A DNA stretch of 64,000 nt from Eutreptiella sp. 'Long Island Sound 2002'. Lineage: Eukaryota > Euglenozoa > Euglenophyceae > Eutreptiales > Eutreptiaceae. Location: the NCBI GenBank assembly GCA_964036045.1, contig OZ038381.1, forward strand, positions 161,824,283 through 161,888,282. The letters run 5' to 3'. Under the pieces are notes generated by a model. It searched no databases. It worked only from the letters and a program-made list of their open reading frames with translations, and was not told the DNA's origin. Below, piece by piece: positions 11,808-21,526 of the stretch (the stretch's first letter is position 1; the number at the start of each line of letters is the position of its first letter). Position numbers and translations under genes: made by a program.

Positions 11808-12900
11808 TTTCAGTCATTTTCAGACCATGAAGATTTGGGAGGAGGGCGGTGGGGGGAGGAGGAGGGGAGCCATGGGTCTCTCACCCAACCGGGCTCAAGG
11901 CGCAGGTTCAGGACCTGGTTCTTAGCCACTCCTCTCGCACCTCTGTCGAGTTTGTCTGGTGTCTAGGGTACACCCTCCCTGTAGCGTCCGACACGCTGTC
12001 CGGGTTCCATTGAGCCGAATCACAGTTCTTTGCCACGAAAAGAGCGCACTAGCCCCGACCGTTGCTGTGTGTTTGCACCACCACTCACTATGTGCACACC
12101 ACGCTTTCCCAAGCACCCTTTATTAACGACCATGCCAATACCCCGAAAGAACACACACCAGCCGAATTAGCAAACCTGTGTTTAAGTCGATGGGAAAAGT
12201 GTCCGCATATTTGTCTATGTCCTGATGCACAATCCCAACAAATGAAAACAAGCGGAAACGTGCTATTGCAGCGCAGACAGGGGCGTGCAACAGGTGCAAC
12301 AGCCTTTGCATAACAAACTGGGAATTGTACACAAATGCGCGGCCTGATCCTTGGACTCCCCGTGGACCGCCCACTGAGGGTGAGCTTCTATTGTGGTATT
12401 TTACGTCGTGAATCGGGTTCATGAGGCATACACTCTTTTAGGCATCCACTTTCTCCCCAGCTCTAAGGCTTTGTTCTGTCGATTGAACTAAGTGGATGAC
12501 ACCACTAGGTGTCTTGGTTCAGTGGTCTGTTGACACTCTTTCATGGTTAACGTGTTCCGGGCTAACTCTCTATCTACTTTGTTTTCCCCTAGGCACCCAT
12601 AGGCAACTTCGGTGTGTAGCTTGGTAATATCCTCGTGCACCCTTGCAACTGCTCCCATGTGAGGAGGGGAAAGTTTGGAGAGTTGGATGCACTACTTACC
12701 TGTATGCTAGACGTGCACCATCAACACCAATGACTACCCCAATGACTACCTGGTCTATTTGATGCCCACTAAAGCCAAATGTGACCATGCAACACTCTTG
12801 AGAACACCCACCACTGAGAGTATGGAGCAGACTAGAGTGGGGGAACTGCACCCCAGTGACATTGTAGGGGCAAAAAATGCAAAGGTCCGGGTGACTAATT
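11808..12900. other. No gene recognised
   Basis: No open frame here reads as convincing protein, and no RNA gene or repeat family member was identified. Confidence 0.45.
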
Positions 12901-12901
12901 T

Positions 12902-13246
12902 TCACACCGTGGCCACACTTAGCAAAGGTTTAGCATTGGAAGCATGGCACGGAGCAACTTGTTGGAGGGGCATAAAAACCTCTTTGTAGAAGTTTCCAAA
13001 CCACTTGCCACCACCAAAATTGCATGGACATAAGCAAAAACCCAAAACAACTAGCTGTTGCTCATCCACATGAGTAACCCGTACTCTAGGAGACCCAAAA
13101 GGTACACACCAGCGGCTGTCGGCCACTAATGACCTATCAAACTGCCAACCCCATAAAGAAGACGAAAAAGGCTGTCCATAACGTTGCCATCCCAAAATGC
13201 GACGCAGGACACTTGCAACCAATGCACCACTAGCCAAAAGTGGCAT
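12902..13246 (-). pseudogene. Possible fragment of an unknown protein
   Basis: A 115-codon minus-strand frame reads protein-like sequence (WGWQFDRSLVADSRWCVPFG, then CNFGGGKWFGNFYKEVFMPL) ending in LLSVATV and a stop. It resembles a piece of a multicopy mobile-element or cellular protein, but I cannot assign a family. Neighbouring frames are closed, so if real it is a fragment. Confidence 0.25.
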
Positions 13247-13249
13247 TAC

Positions 13250-14484
13250 CTCAACGAGTCTAAAGGACGGCAGCCTATAAGGACAAGTAGGAGATAGAAG
13301 CTATTGCAACTATTTAAGGGCGCAAGAACAATCGCTTGTATTCCTTTTTGAGAGGCCCTACCACGTTACTTCCAAGCACATGGAACACGCATAGCATCGT
13401 GGGCTTGGGAAGTAAAAAGAGGCGAAACCAATCCAAAGCTGACCAATACTTCGTCACCTTGCCAAACACTGCCCCAAGGCACATATTGCACAATCTACAC
13501 CCCATGGGGACCTCTCCACATCAATGGTGTCCGTGAGCAACACACCATGGGGCACCCATGCAATTGTACATCCAATATGGTGAATATGGTTCCCGCAGCA
13601 AAAGCGCACCTCCATGCGTCGCAAGTGTGTTGTGTGTGAATAGAAGGCAACGCCCGCTATACCTCTTAGATGACTTTTAGACTCACCATGGTAGACATCT
13701 CTTGACGCATTCCTTGGAGCCTAGTGTCTGATGAATGTCGCAAGAGCCTCAAAAATGGATCTTGCGGGTTGTTGTAACATTAAATGACAGACATGTAGCA
13801 TAGAATATGCAAAAACTTGTAGCATAGAAGATGCAAACAGCCTTGTGGAGGACCAAGCAATTCGCGAATCAGCAGTGAGAACACAACAAGTATGGAGCAA
13901 AGGTGCTGGCCAAATCACGAGGTTTTCTCCGGCTACTCCAACCCCTCGAGCTGGGATTGATGCCATACACAGTTCTCAGGTGCATTCAATGTACGTGTTG
14001 CCACCTGTACTGAAGAGGGGTTCGGCTTGCAATGCTGGCACTCTCTCGGCCAACCAAGGGCCCTGGTTGGCTCCATATGTACAACCTTTGTGAATGCTGC
14101 GACTGTGACCCCCTGCCCTGCATTCTTATTGGTAATGCTTACTCCCTCCTCTTGCGTTTTCACCTCCCCTACCTATCACTAACATCCGTGCTATACTCGC
14201 AGTCATCATTGAAAAAGACCCGTTCCAGCGGGGGTTCACCCTCGGCTGGATCAGGCAACTCACAAGCTTGTAAATGAAGGGATGAAGGGTGGTAGCTGTC
14301 GGTCATGGGTTCAGGACCGAGTATTTTCCAAATAGCCATAGGTGATGGCGTGAGAATATGACTGGGGGTCGTGACTACAGATGCTGGTTCTTGTGCTGGA
14401 GAAAGCTAGTCCCTCACACCGACTCACACGGGTTTCATCCGCTTTGAGCCGTGCGGTCAACGGAGTAAAGTGTCAAGGAATAAG
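13250..14484. other. No gene recognised
   Basis: Intergenic sequence leading up to the Penelope-like element. Short frames only. Confidence 0.45.
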
Positions 14485-14642
14485 ATGGCAAAATGAAAAT
14501 TTGAACGCTGTGTAATTTGCCGTTGGGTTAACCGAAGGTCTCCTCAAGGTCAACCGGTGTAATGCAAGAGGGCTCCACGTGCAAAGAGAAGCAGATGTGA
14601 AATCAATACATGTTTCGGGCAGAGTTGCCCCTCATCAGTTCT
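14485..14642 (-). repeat. Inverted partial pseudo-LTR of the PLE
   Basis: This is the reverse complement of the last 158 bp of the direct LTR (14847-15004), with only a few differences. It starts at the outer end ATGGCAAAATG. The RNA from this arm could fold back on the direct LTR, giving a hairpin about 155 bp long with a loop of about 200 nt. Confidence 0.9.
14607..14638 (-). ncRNA. Hammerhead-ribozyme-like core, inverted arm
   Basis: On the minus strand the order is CTGATGA, a stem II (GGG[G]C with loop AACUCU and GCCC), GAAAC, then AUGUA. This matches the hammerhead core CUGAUGA...GAAA...NUH with GUA as the cleavage triplet. Helix III would be minimal, but ACAUGU is self-complementary and could pair between two molecules, as proposed for Penelope-like element hammerheads with minimal helix III. 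Only about two base pairs of helix I are visible by eye, so activity is uncertain. Confidence 0.5.
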
Positions 14643-14652
14643 GGAATTTTCG

Positions 14653-15004
14653 AAAATTTTCGAAAATTCCAGGCTGTTGTTGTTTCGATATATTTTGGAT
14701 CAGGAGTCACACACGAGGACGGACGCGCGCCCACAGCGCGCTCCACGGCGCCAGTCCCCATCGCTTCTTGTTTCTATTTTTTGTCACCTTCGTGTGCCTG
14801 TTGATTTCTCAATTTATGGTGACATTTGCTTATTGTTCGCACATTCAGAATTGATGAGGGGCAACTCTGCCCGAAACATGTATTGATTTCACATCTACTT
14901 CTCTTTGCACGTGGAGCCCTCTTGCATTACACCGGTTGACCTTGAGGAGACCTTCGGTTAACCCAACGGCAAATTACACAGCGTTCAAAATTTCATTTTG
15001 CCAT
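14653..15004 (+). repeat. Left direct pseudo-LTR of the PLE (352 bp)
   Basis: Begins in an AAAATTTTCGAAAATTCC tract and ends CATTTTGCCAT. It matches 18215-18566 over its full 352 bp with only about eight mismatches seen by eye. It contains a hammerhead-like core at 14851-14882. Confidence 0.92.
14851..14882 (+). ncRNA. Hammerhead-like core in left LTR (U at position 3)
   Basis: Same core as the inverted arm, but the conserved CUGAUGA is UUGAUGA here. Position C3 pairs with G8 in the hammerhead active site, so this copy is predicted to be impaired unless a wobble pair is tolerated. Confidence 0.45.
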
Positions 15005-15023
15005 CAAGCATTCTCGCGCCGTT

Positions 15024-15986
15024 ATGCCTCGCAAGAAGGAGAACAACAAACCATGCCGTGGACGCCCCAAACATCAATGGGACCTACGGGATGTGCCACA
15101 TGGAATTCGGCCGGTAGTGGTGACTTTTTTGCTTGCCTACAAGGCTCTTCACAACAAGAAGTTTGGTTTGCACAAACTTGAATATTTCAAAGAACATGGA
15201 TTTGTTGCCAAGAAGGATGTTTTTTACGATGGGTCAACGTTTATCCGCCGAACTTTGGAAGAAGATTCACAACAAAAAATTCACGATGCGAAGTACTCGG
15301 TGAAAATTGACTTGCTCAAAAATGCGCTACGTGAACGGCAAACACATTGTGATGCGAAGTTCAAGGACACCCAAGAGGCACTCAACGCATACTTCACCGA
15401 AGCACAAACTATGCATGGACGTTGGGCACAAAGTGGAGTTTTGGCACCCTTTGACTTTGCGGCACAACGCTCACAAGTTGTACAATGCATCACTCGTGCT
15501 ACAAGTGACGTGACCGCCTCTCATGCACTCCGTTGCAAAAAATGGAATGAGCTCCAATTGAAAAAGAAGTGCGAGACCGAAATCCGCATCAATAAACAAA
15601 CCATCCTACGTGAGGCATTGGATGAAGACGCGGAACGAGAAAAAGATCTATCCGATCAATTATCCGATATCCGGCTTTTGTTGCAACACTTAAAACTACC
15701 CCGTGCATCTAATTCCAAGACCAAGGGACGAAAAGGTTCTTCATCTTCTCATTCCACGCGCCGTAGCTCTTCTACTAGCCGCTCTTCTTGGAGTTCTTCC
15801 TCACACCGCTCGCGCAAAACGGGATCTTCTAGTTCTTCACGCTCGGCGAGCACTCCAAGATTGGCACGCGGCTCTCGTGCTCCAAAAGTGGGGTTTCAAG
15901 TACCTCAAAACAACCCCGGACGCGGTCGGAAGAGAAGCAATTCGGGAACGAACGCACCGCGCGCCCGCCGCCCAAGAAGTCATTGA
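15024..15986 (+). CDS. PLE ORF1, basic Ser/Arg-rich protein
   Basis: 320 residues from an ATG 19 bp after the left LTR. The N-terminal half is moderately charged with possible coiled-coil stretches (DLLKNALRERQTH and LREALDEDAEREKDLSDQL). From about residue 235 it becomes very basic and serine-rich (repeated RSS, SSS and RKT words), as in nucleic-acid-binding or packaging proteins. No known domain is recognised, and it is not GIY-YIG. It ends in a TGA at 15984-15986, and the next frame is already open there in the -1 register, so the downstream region could be reached by frameshift or reinitiation. Its position suggests a gag-like or RNA-binding role; this is inference. Confidence 0.75.
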   Translation: MPRKKENNKPCRGRPKHQWDLRDVPHGIRPVVVTFLLAYKALHNKKFGLHKLEYFKEHGFVAKKDVFYDGSTFIRRTLEEDSQQKIHDAKYSVKIDLLKNALRERQTHCDAKFKDTQEALNAYFTEAQTMHGRWAQSGVLAPFDFAAQRSQVVQCITRATSDVTASHALRCKKWNELQLKKKCETEIRINKQTILREALDEDAEREKDLSDQLSDIRLLLQHLKLPRASNSKTKGRKGSSSSHSTRRSSSTSRSSWSSSSHRSRKTGSSSSSRSASTPRLARGSRAPKVGFQVPQNNPGRGRKRSNSGTNAPRARRPRSH

Positions 15987-16720
15987 GTTGCCTTCGCCGC
16001 AAGAAGGCATATGATGAACGCCGCCGTTTCCTAAAGGCGCATGCTTCCCACGTTCTTGAGACACCACACGTTTGCCCACCATTTATGCCTACACCTTTTG
16101 TGCCCACCACGTTACACGGTGATACGACGGCGTCAAGTATTCCGCCCTACCTTTCCTTCATTCTCTCCTACGGTGGGAAACTCACACCCTTTACACCCGC
16201 ATCGAAAACATTGAAAGTATGGAGACTCCATACACGGACCGAGACACACCGGTTGGAAAAAGTGCTTTTGTGGTCGTTGTTTCATACCAAATACCCCAAA
16301 GAGAATTTTTTCGACACGTTCCCTCATAAAGCCTTGCTCAAAGCTTCCGGTGTGGCGCCACCTAAAGTTGTACTTGACAAATTGGGTGCCGAAGGCTTGT
16401 TTGTGACAAATAAGGTGTGTGAATTTCAAGATCTATGCCGTTTCGCTCTTTCAGACATCGATACGAATGATGTGCCGGTACGCGGGGTATGTTGGACACC
16501 ATATAAATTAGAAAAATATTTCGCCGAACATTGTGTGGTGGCGTGCGACAAAGATGGTGACCACATCACAATGTCACTTGATGCATACTGCTTGGAGCAA
16601 AAAGCACACATGGTGGGCTTACACACTTGTGGTCGACCGGTTTATGAAAAATTGAGTCTTCCCTCTTGTTTCTCAAAAACATTGGCTTGCTCAAGGGAAC
16701 ATATGGATGCATGTCGCTAG
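15983..16720 (+). CDS. PLE N-terminal part of the RT polyprotein
   Basis: 245 codons in the -1 frame relative to ORF1, overlapping its stop. It has no ATG at its beginning (the first codon of the open stretch is TTG). Near the end it carries VVACDKDGDHITMSLDAYC and then VYEKLSL, resembling the conserved region that precedes RT motif 1 in Penelope-like proteins (DK-G-G ... Y ... L). The RT continues in the +1 frame from 16707, so this and the next frame encode one protein interrupted by a frameshift. Whether the shift is programmed, a mutation or a sequencing error cannot be told. Confidence 0.7.
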   Translation: MSCLRRKKAYDERRRFLKAHASHVLETPHVCPPFMPTPFVPTTLHGDTTASSIPPYLSFILSYGGKLTPFTPASKTLKVWRLHTRTETHRLEKVLLWSLFHTKYPKENFFDTFPHKALLKASGVAPPKVVLDKLGAEGLFVTNKVCEFQDLCRFALSDIDTNDVPVRGVCWTPYKLEKYFAEHCVVACDKDGDHITMSLDAYCLEQKAHMVGLHTCGRPVYEKLSLPSCFSKTLACSREHMDACR

Positions 16721-18176
16721 GGACCTAATCCTAAGCACGGCGCCCGAGACACTCCATAAGCCTCTCTTGACTTTTATGGATTCATTTTCGGTGAGCAAAC
16801 TCCCGGTTTTCTATTTGTTGGCCAAAAGCCACAAGGGAACTACACTCATTGACGATAGGTGGCCAAGTAGACCGGTGGTCGGCCTTTCACGTTGGTCCAC
16901 CACATTTTGCTCCATTCTACTCTCCACGTTAGGGGCCATGCTCCTTAAAGTGGACCGCGCCAGTGATTCACTCAATTCCCCTCTCATTGACTCGCTTGAT
17001 TTTGTACACCGGCTCCAATCATGGTCCACACGGTCGGACGTCGAAGAGTTGAGATTCACGTCCATCGATTTCTCGGCTCTTTACACTAATTTCATGTGGA
17101 CCGACGTAGCCGACGCCTACGATTTTTGGCGATCGTACTTGTTGAGTCGTTTGAACCTTGATCTTTTGTCTCCTAACGAGGTCTTATTCGCGACATGGCT
17201 TTTGTCCCCTATAAGTCATTCGGACTTTACGCCTTTAGTTGATTTTTGGTCCTACTTTTCCATCCCCCACTCCGCTGATTTGAGCATTGGGTTAGTTCTG
17301 TTTAATTTCGTGTGGAACCACAACGTGTTCCACGCGCCTACGGAAGGCATTTTTCGACAAGTATACGGTTTCTCGATGGGGACCAATTGCGCGGCCCCGT
17401 GGGCCAATTTGATCTTACGTTACTATGAAAAGACAAGGTGCTTTGATACAGCGGATTGCCCAAGGCTATGGTTGTCACGTTTTATTGACGACGTTTGTTT
17501 GGTTCATCCATCTTCTTTCTCCGCCCACGTGATCGCATATTTGAAAACAGTGTACCCAGCTCACCTCCCTTTCACTATAGACGTGGTCGGCACGCAAGGA
17601 GGCTTCAATTTTCTGGATGTTCGTGTCATTTCATTGAGACCCCTTATTCATTGTGTGCACTTCAAAGACACACACACGTGTAACTACATACCGTTTTGCA
17701 GTGACACGCCGATTCATGTGCGTAGAGGCTGGATTTTCGGCGAATGCGTCCGATACCTTAGGCTCAATTCACATGCGGCGTTCTATTCTTTGTGCCTACG
17801 CCGCCTACGACTCGCTTTGGTTCGCTTAGGCTATCCCTCTTCGTGGTTCTCCCCCTTTCCGGTCACATGGTTTTCACGACACTCGTACATGCACCGGAAG
17901 ATGCGACCGCCGAGAGAAGTGGTACACGTTTTTCGAATTCGATTCAATGGGGCCATACGAATGAATTGGGGTAACCTAGTCAAATGTTTGTTATATAGTC
18001 TACGCCGCCTCATGCCGTCGCTCCGGTTGTTTTGCATCATGCAACCGTCTATGAATTTACGCAGGCGCTTTCATGGCGCCAAGATTCGCTCCCTACTCGC
18101 TCTTGAGCGCCGTATATTACATCATGTGGACACACTTGAGATGCCTACACAAGAACTACTCCTCAATTTGCACTAA
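16707..18176 (+). CDS. PLE reverse transcriptase
   Basis: 489 codons. RT motifs are in order: LPVFYLLAKSHKGT and RPVVGLSRW (fingers), FTSIDFSALYTNF (motif A, catalytic Asp), GFSMGTNCAAPWANLIL (motif B), LSRFIDDVCLV (motif C, catalytic Asp-Asp, near 17478-17493) and GGFNFLDVRVI (after motif C, typical of Penelope RTs). The C-terminal part reads HVFRIRFNG...NWGNL...RRRFHG and ends in a TAA, with no GIY-YIG endonuclease after it. The sequence before motif 1 lies in the preceding frame. Function: cDNA synthesis for element transposition. The catalytic residues are intact. Confidence 0.88.
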   Translation: MHVARDLILSTAPETLHKPLLTFMDSFSVSKLPVFYLLAKSHKGTTLIDDRWPSRPVVGLSRWSTTFCSILLSTLGAMLLKVDRASDSLNSPLIDSLDFVHRLQSWSTRSDVEELRFTSIDFSALYTNFMWTDVADAYDFWRSYLLSRLNLDLLSPNEVLFATWLLSPISHSDFTPLVDFWSYFSIPHSADLSIGLVLFNFVWNHNVFHAPTEGIFRQVYGFSMGTNCAAPWANLILRYYEKTRCFDTADCPRLWLSRFIDDVCLVHPSSFSAHVIAYLKTVYPAHLPFTIDVVGTQGGFNFLDVRVISLRPLIHCVHFKDTHTCNYIPFCSDTPIHVRRGWIFGECVRYLRLNSHAAFYSLCLRRLRLALVRLGYPSSWFSPFPVTWFSRHSYMHRKMRPPREVVHVFRIRFNGAIRMNWGNLVKCLLYSLRRLMPSLRLFCIMQPSMNLRRRFHGAKIRSLLALERRILHHVDTLEMPTQELLLNLH

Positions 18177-18412
18177 TACTCTTTGACCTCCTGATGGGTG
18201 TGGATGGTGGGACCAAAATTTTCGAAAATTCCAGGCTGTTGTTGTTTCGATATATTTTGGATCAGGAGTCACACACGAGGACGGACGCGCGCACACAGCG
18301 TGCTCCACGGCGCCAGTCGCCATCGCTTCTTGTTTCTATTTTTTGTCACCTTCGTGTGCCTGTTGATTTCTCAATTTATGGTGACATTTGCTTATTGTTC
18401 GCACATTCAGAA

Positions 18413-18444
18413 TTGATGAGGGGCAACTCTGCCCGAAACATGTA
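18413..18444 (+). ncRNA. Hammerhead-like core in right LTR (U at position 3)
   Basis: Identical core to the left direct LTR, again with UUGAUGA instead of CUGAUGA, followed by the GGGC/GCCC stem, GAAAC and AUGUA. Confidence 0.45.
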
Positions 18445-18566
18445 TTGATTTCACATCTGCTTCTCTTTGCACGTGGAGCCCTCTTGCATTACACCGGTTG
18501 ACCTTGAGGAGACCTTCGGCTAACCCAACGGCAAATTACACAGCGTTCAAATTTTCATTTTGCCAT

Positions 18567-19305
18567 GAAGAAAGAAACAAAAGAAAAAGTTGTTCCCTCC
18601 CATGTATCCGCACGGGTTGTTGCCCCTTTGGACAACATGATTGTAGGGTATCAGTGACCAGCAAACCGCCGTCACCTGTTGTAAAAGAGGGGAAGAAGAA
18701 TACTTACTACAAAATTCACACATGAGGCTCACAATGCAATGCCATGCCCAGCATGTACGGGGGGGGGGGGGACTCCTCGGTTCTGGACGCCACCTACCCC
18801 CCCAACTAACTGTTGGTTGGAGGCCCCCTAGGGAGGGGCAATGTGGGGGGGGGGGGGTCCGGGAGGGTCGGTTGGGGGGGGGGGGTCCATGTGGGGCGAT
18901 TTGGGGTGGTGGGGGGGGGGGTCCAGGTGGGGATTGGGGGGGGGGGAGCCCCCCTTACCTCCCCTTGCCCTCCCTCTAACCATACCATCACCTTGAATCT
19001 AAACCTAACCTTTGCAGCTGATTCGGGCATGCCAGCCATGTTGATTGGGCTGAACAAGATCCCTCCATTTTCCTGGCGACAAAGCTGTAGCACCCGGGAC
19101 TCCGGGACTAGCACGCGACCCTTGGAGTACAGCTTGCCATCCTCCTCGGTAAGCCCCTTAGGCCATTGTTTTTTTTTTGCATTGTGCATCCCCGCGTTAC
19201 CCCTGGGGTGCTAGGGGCCCGTAGCCATGGTTGGTTGTTCATGGCTACTTTTGCATCATTGCTCTCCATTTTGGACCCCAACACTAACTCTGACCCCCGC
19301 CTGCA
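18567..19305. repeat. G-run block and composite repeat, copy 1
   Basis: After about 190 bp of unique sequence come long G-runs (18757-18950). A conserved phrase follows, beginning CTTACCTCCCCTTGCCCTCC and continuing with CCAGCCATGTTGATTGGGC and CATTGCTCTCCATTTTGGAC. The same order recurs at 44370-44580, and parts recur at 40556-40752 and 49078-49292. It lies directly upstream of the first 1.13-kb TIR element. Confidence 0.7.
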
Positions 19306-19340
19306 GGGTTAGGGCTGGGGTTAGGGTTAGGGCTAGGGTC
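19306..19340 (+). repeat. Degenerate telomere-like TTAGGG tract
   Basis: Several GGGTTAGGG and GGGCTAGGG units immediately before the 1.13-kb TIR element. Related degenerate tracts lie at 20490-20598, 45731-45860, 49297-49336 and 50484-50592, always beside a copy of this element. Confidence 0.7.
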
Positions 19341-20473
19341 ACCGAGCTGGTGGAACCAGTCTTGGTTTTATAACCCTTTTTAGTGTCTAGGGTGGACCTA
19401 CTAGGTTTAGCAGCAGCAGCAGCAGCAGCAGCAAGCAAGCAGCAGCAGCAAGCAAGCAAGCAGCACGCGCGAAATGGGGGAAAATCAGAATTCTGTCGTG
19501 GTGCTTCAAATTCGGCTGAAATTTTGGTGGATGATACCTATGGGTGTGAAGTACAATCACACAAAGTTTGAGCCAGAAACTCAACGGTGGCGGCCGGGAA
19601 CGGGATTCCCAAGTCGCGGACCTCAATTTAGAAAACTGTAGTTTAGGGCCAAAAATAGCCAATTTTGGACTAAAAAAGCCCTGGAACACATTCAAAACGG
19701 CCAAACGAAGGGAAACGGCGGGTACACTGCACGTGCGGCTTGACTTCCCCGTGTCAACGAGCTCTTTGCGGCCCTCTAACTCCATGATATGTCCCCGAAA
19801 CGGCCCAAAAAGGCCCCAGAAGCTCCAAATGCCGACAGCCACAAACCAAGAACAGGCCATATCTTTGGCTACATGGCTCAAAATGCGATTCCGAGGGCAC
19901 CTACTCCACCAACAACCCCCCACTTTTTGTGGTTTCCACCCCTTAGAATTACCCAAACGGACGCCTAGACCCCAATACCTAGGCCCACTAGGCTGCGGCA
20001 AGCTGCAAGCTCAAGGCCAAACAGGTGGGTGCCCAAATGGGTCAACAGGGTCCAGTAGGGGCAAAAAGATGACTTTTCTAAAAAATGGTCCTAGACCATG
20101 TGCAACGCTAAAACAAGTGTTTTTGGACCGTTTTGAGCTTGTGGCGGCCCAGTTTGGTCCTCCGAAAATCCCAAAATGCCTTGACAGTGGGCTGTGTTGT
20201 GACCAAAAATGGGTCAAAAATGGCTCAAAAACGCATTTTTCCAAACCTCATCCTAGACCATTTGGGGTGCACAAACGGGTGAAATGAGCCCATTTTGAGC
20301 CCATTTTGGGGCATTTTGGCCCCTTAGAAGTCCAAAAAGCCTTCAAAGTGGGCCTTGTGGTGATGGGGTTCACTTGCAGGCTGATTTCACTTTGTCAAGA
20401 GCCATCAATGTGTAAATCATTCTTGATGTCCCTCACTAGTCATAGCTGATGTTCCCTCCCCCACCAGCTCGGT
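19341..20473 (+). mobile_element. 1.13-kb element with short TIRs, copy 1
   Basis: Bounded by ACCGAGCTGGTGG and its reverse complement CCACCAGCTCGGT. Near the start it has an AGC/AAGC microsatellite (about 19409-19464), followed by about 1 kb that is highly similar in all three copies. An open frame of about 240 codons from 19568 exists, but its composition (many GP, KP and PP) and the equally open antisense frame suggest it is incidental. No transposase is recognised, so it is best seen as a non-autonomous element or structured repeat. No clear target-site duplication is visible because the flanks are TTAGGG-like. Confidence 0.65.
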
Positions 20474-20489
20474 CCCAATATTCAGTCTT

Positions 20490-20598
20490 GATTAGGGCTA
20501 GGGGTAGCGGTCGGGGTCGGTGTAGGGTTAGGACTAGGCTGAGGGTTGGGGTGGGTATTAGGGTCAGGGTTGGGTTTAAGGATAGTGTTAGGGTGCAA
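20490..20598 (+). repeat. Degenerate telomere-like tract after TIR element copy 1
   Basis: Repeated GATTAGGG, GTTAGGG, GGGTCAGGGTT and related words, imperfect telomere-type repeats. Confidence 0.6.
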
Positions 20599-21526
20599 AG
20601 TGGACAAAACTTTCCTTCAGGCAGCTTTGGTGCCCATGGAGCGTCGGGCGCCTTTGGCGCCCATGGACTCCTGAGGGCGGCACCTTTGGCAATTAACTGC
20701 TGGCCGCAGGCCCCATTGGGGGGGGGGGGGGGTAGTTTGCGTCCTAGGACCCGCGGAGTCCCCCCCACCCGTTCCAGCGTGTAAAATGAAGTAGAGCATG
20801 TGCGTGGTTCGTGTCTATTGTTGCCATGTGGGGGGCAGGGTCTCTCCTAGGGGGGTTCGTCCGGGGTGGTGGTTGCGCGCCCTGTGTCTTCACAGCCTTG
20901 TCTTCGGCGGTGAGTCGCGCCCCCTTTGCCCCCTGTCTCCACCATCCATGTGTTGTTGCTGTGCAGATGTGCTGCCTGTGGGGACTTTGGACCACCTACA
21001 CCTCATGTGAGGTGCAGCTGGCCTCTACCTGGGGGATCCGGGGGGTGCTGGCACAACTGGCGTCAAACTGGGCACTCAAGAGTCTTTTTTGGGAGGGGGG
21101 GTCAAGCCATGATAAGCTGCCGGAGCTTGCTCATCAGAAGGCACTTGAGAGTCTCTTGGATCAGTGAACAGTAGAGGCATGCGCACACTTGCCCACAGGA
21201 CACAGAGTTGGTGGCAGGCTACTGATGCCCCACATGCAGGCAGTTCAGGTCAGCGACAATCCATTTTGACACAAGAGGTGCTGAACAATGACGTATTGTG
21301 CCACCGCGCTGAAGAATCATCACAGTCACAAGATCAGGAGGCCAGCACTGCTCTGTACAGAGTCTGCAATCTGCATATGTACCCTTGGGAGTTCTAGATC
21401 CAAATGCAGATACTCTGTCACCCTGACACCTGGTACCAATGCCACAAGCACTGCAGCGATGGCCTCGTGCAATGGGGGCAGAGGTACCTCAGTGGTGACA
21501 GTGGAAGATGCAGAGGTACAACGCAC
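20599..21526. other. No gene recognised
   Basis: Contains a GCGCCTTTGGCGCCCATGG word cluster near 20640-20665 and a poly-G run near 20717-20731. The region 21161-21526 may hold intron sequence of the dynamin-like gene on the minus strand. Confidence 0.4.

Larger units (their letters stand above)
14485..18566 (+). mobile_element. Penelope-like retroelement (PLE) with pseudo-LTRs
   Basis: About 4.1 kb. From left to right: an inverted partial copy of the LTR (14485-14642), a direct 352-bp LTR (14653-15004), three overlapping plus-strand reading frames (15024-18176) and a second direct 352-bp LTR (18215-18566). The reverse transcriptase has the Penelope family's arrangement of motifs rather than that of LINE or LTR elements. 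An inverted partial LTR outside a direct LTR pair is the usual arrangement of Penelope-like pseudo-LTRs. No GIY-YIG endonuclease is visible after the RT, which places it with endonuclease-lacking forms, or means the endonuclease is absent or unrecognised. The outer ends are ATGGCAAAATG and CATTTTGCCAT. No clear target-site duplication was found in the flanks. Confidence 0.85.

Noticed and set aside
19568-20287. 240-codon frame conserved in the three 1.13-kb elements
   Set aside because: Both strands are equally open, composition is odd, copies differ by frameshifts, and similarity is explained by recent duplication of the DNA.
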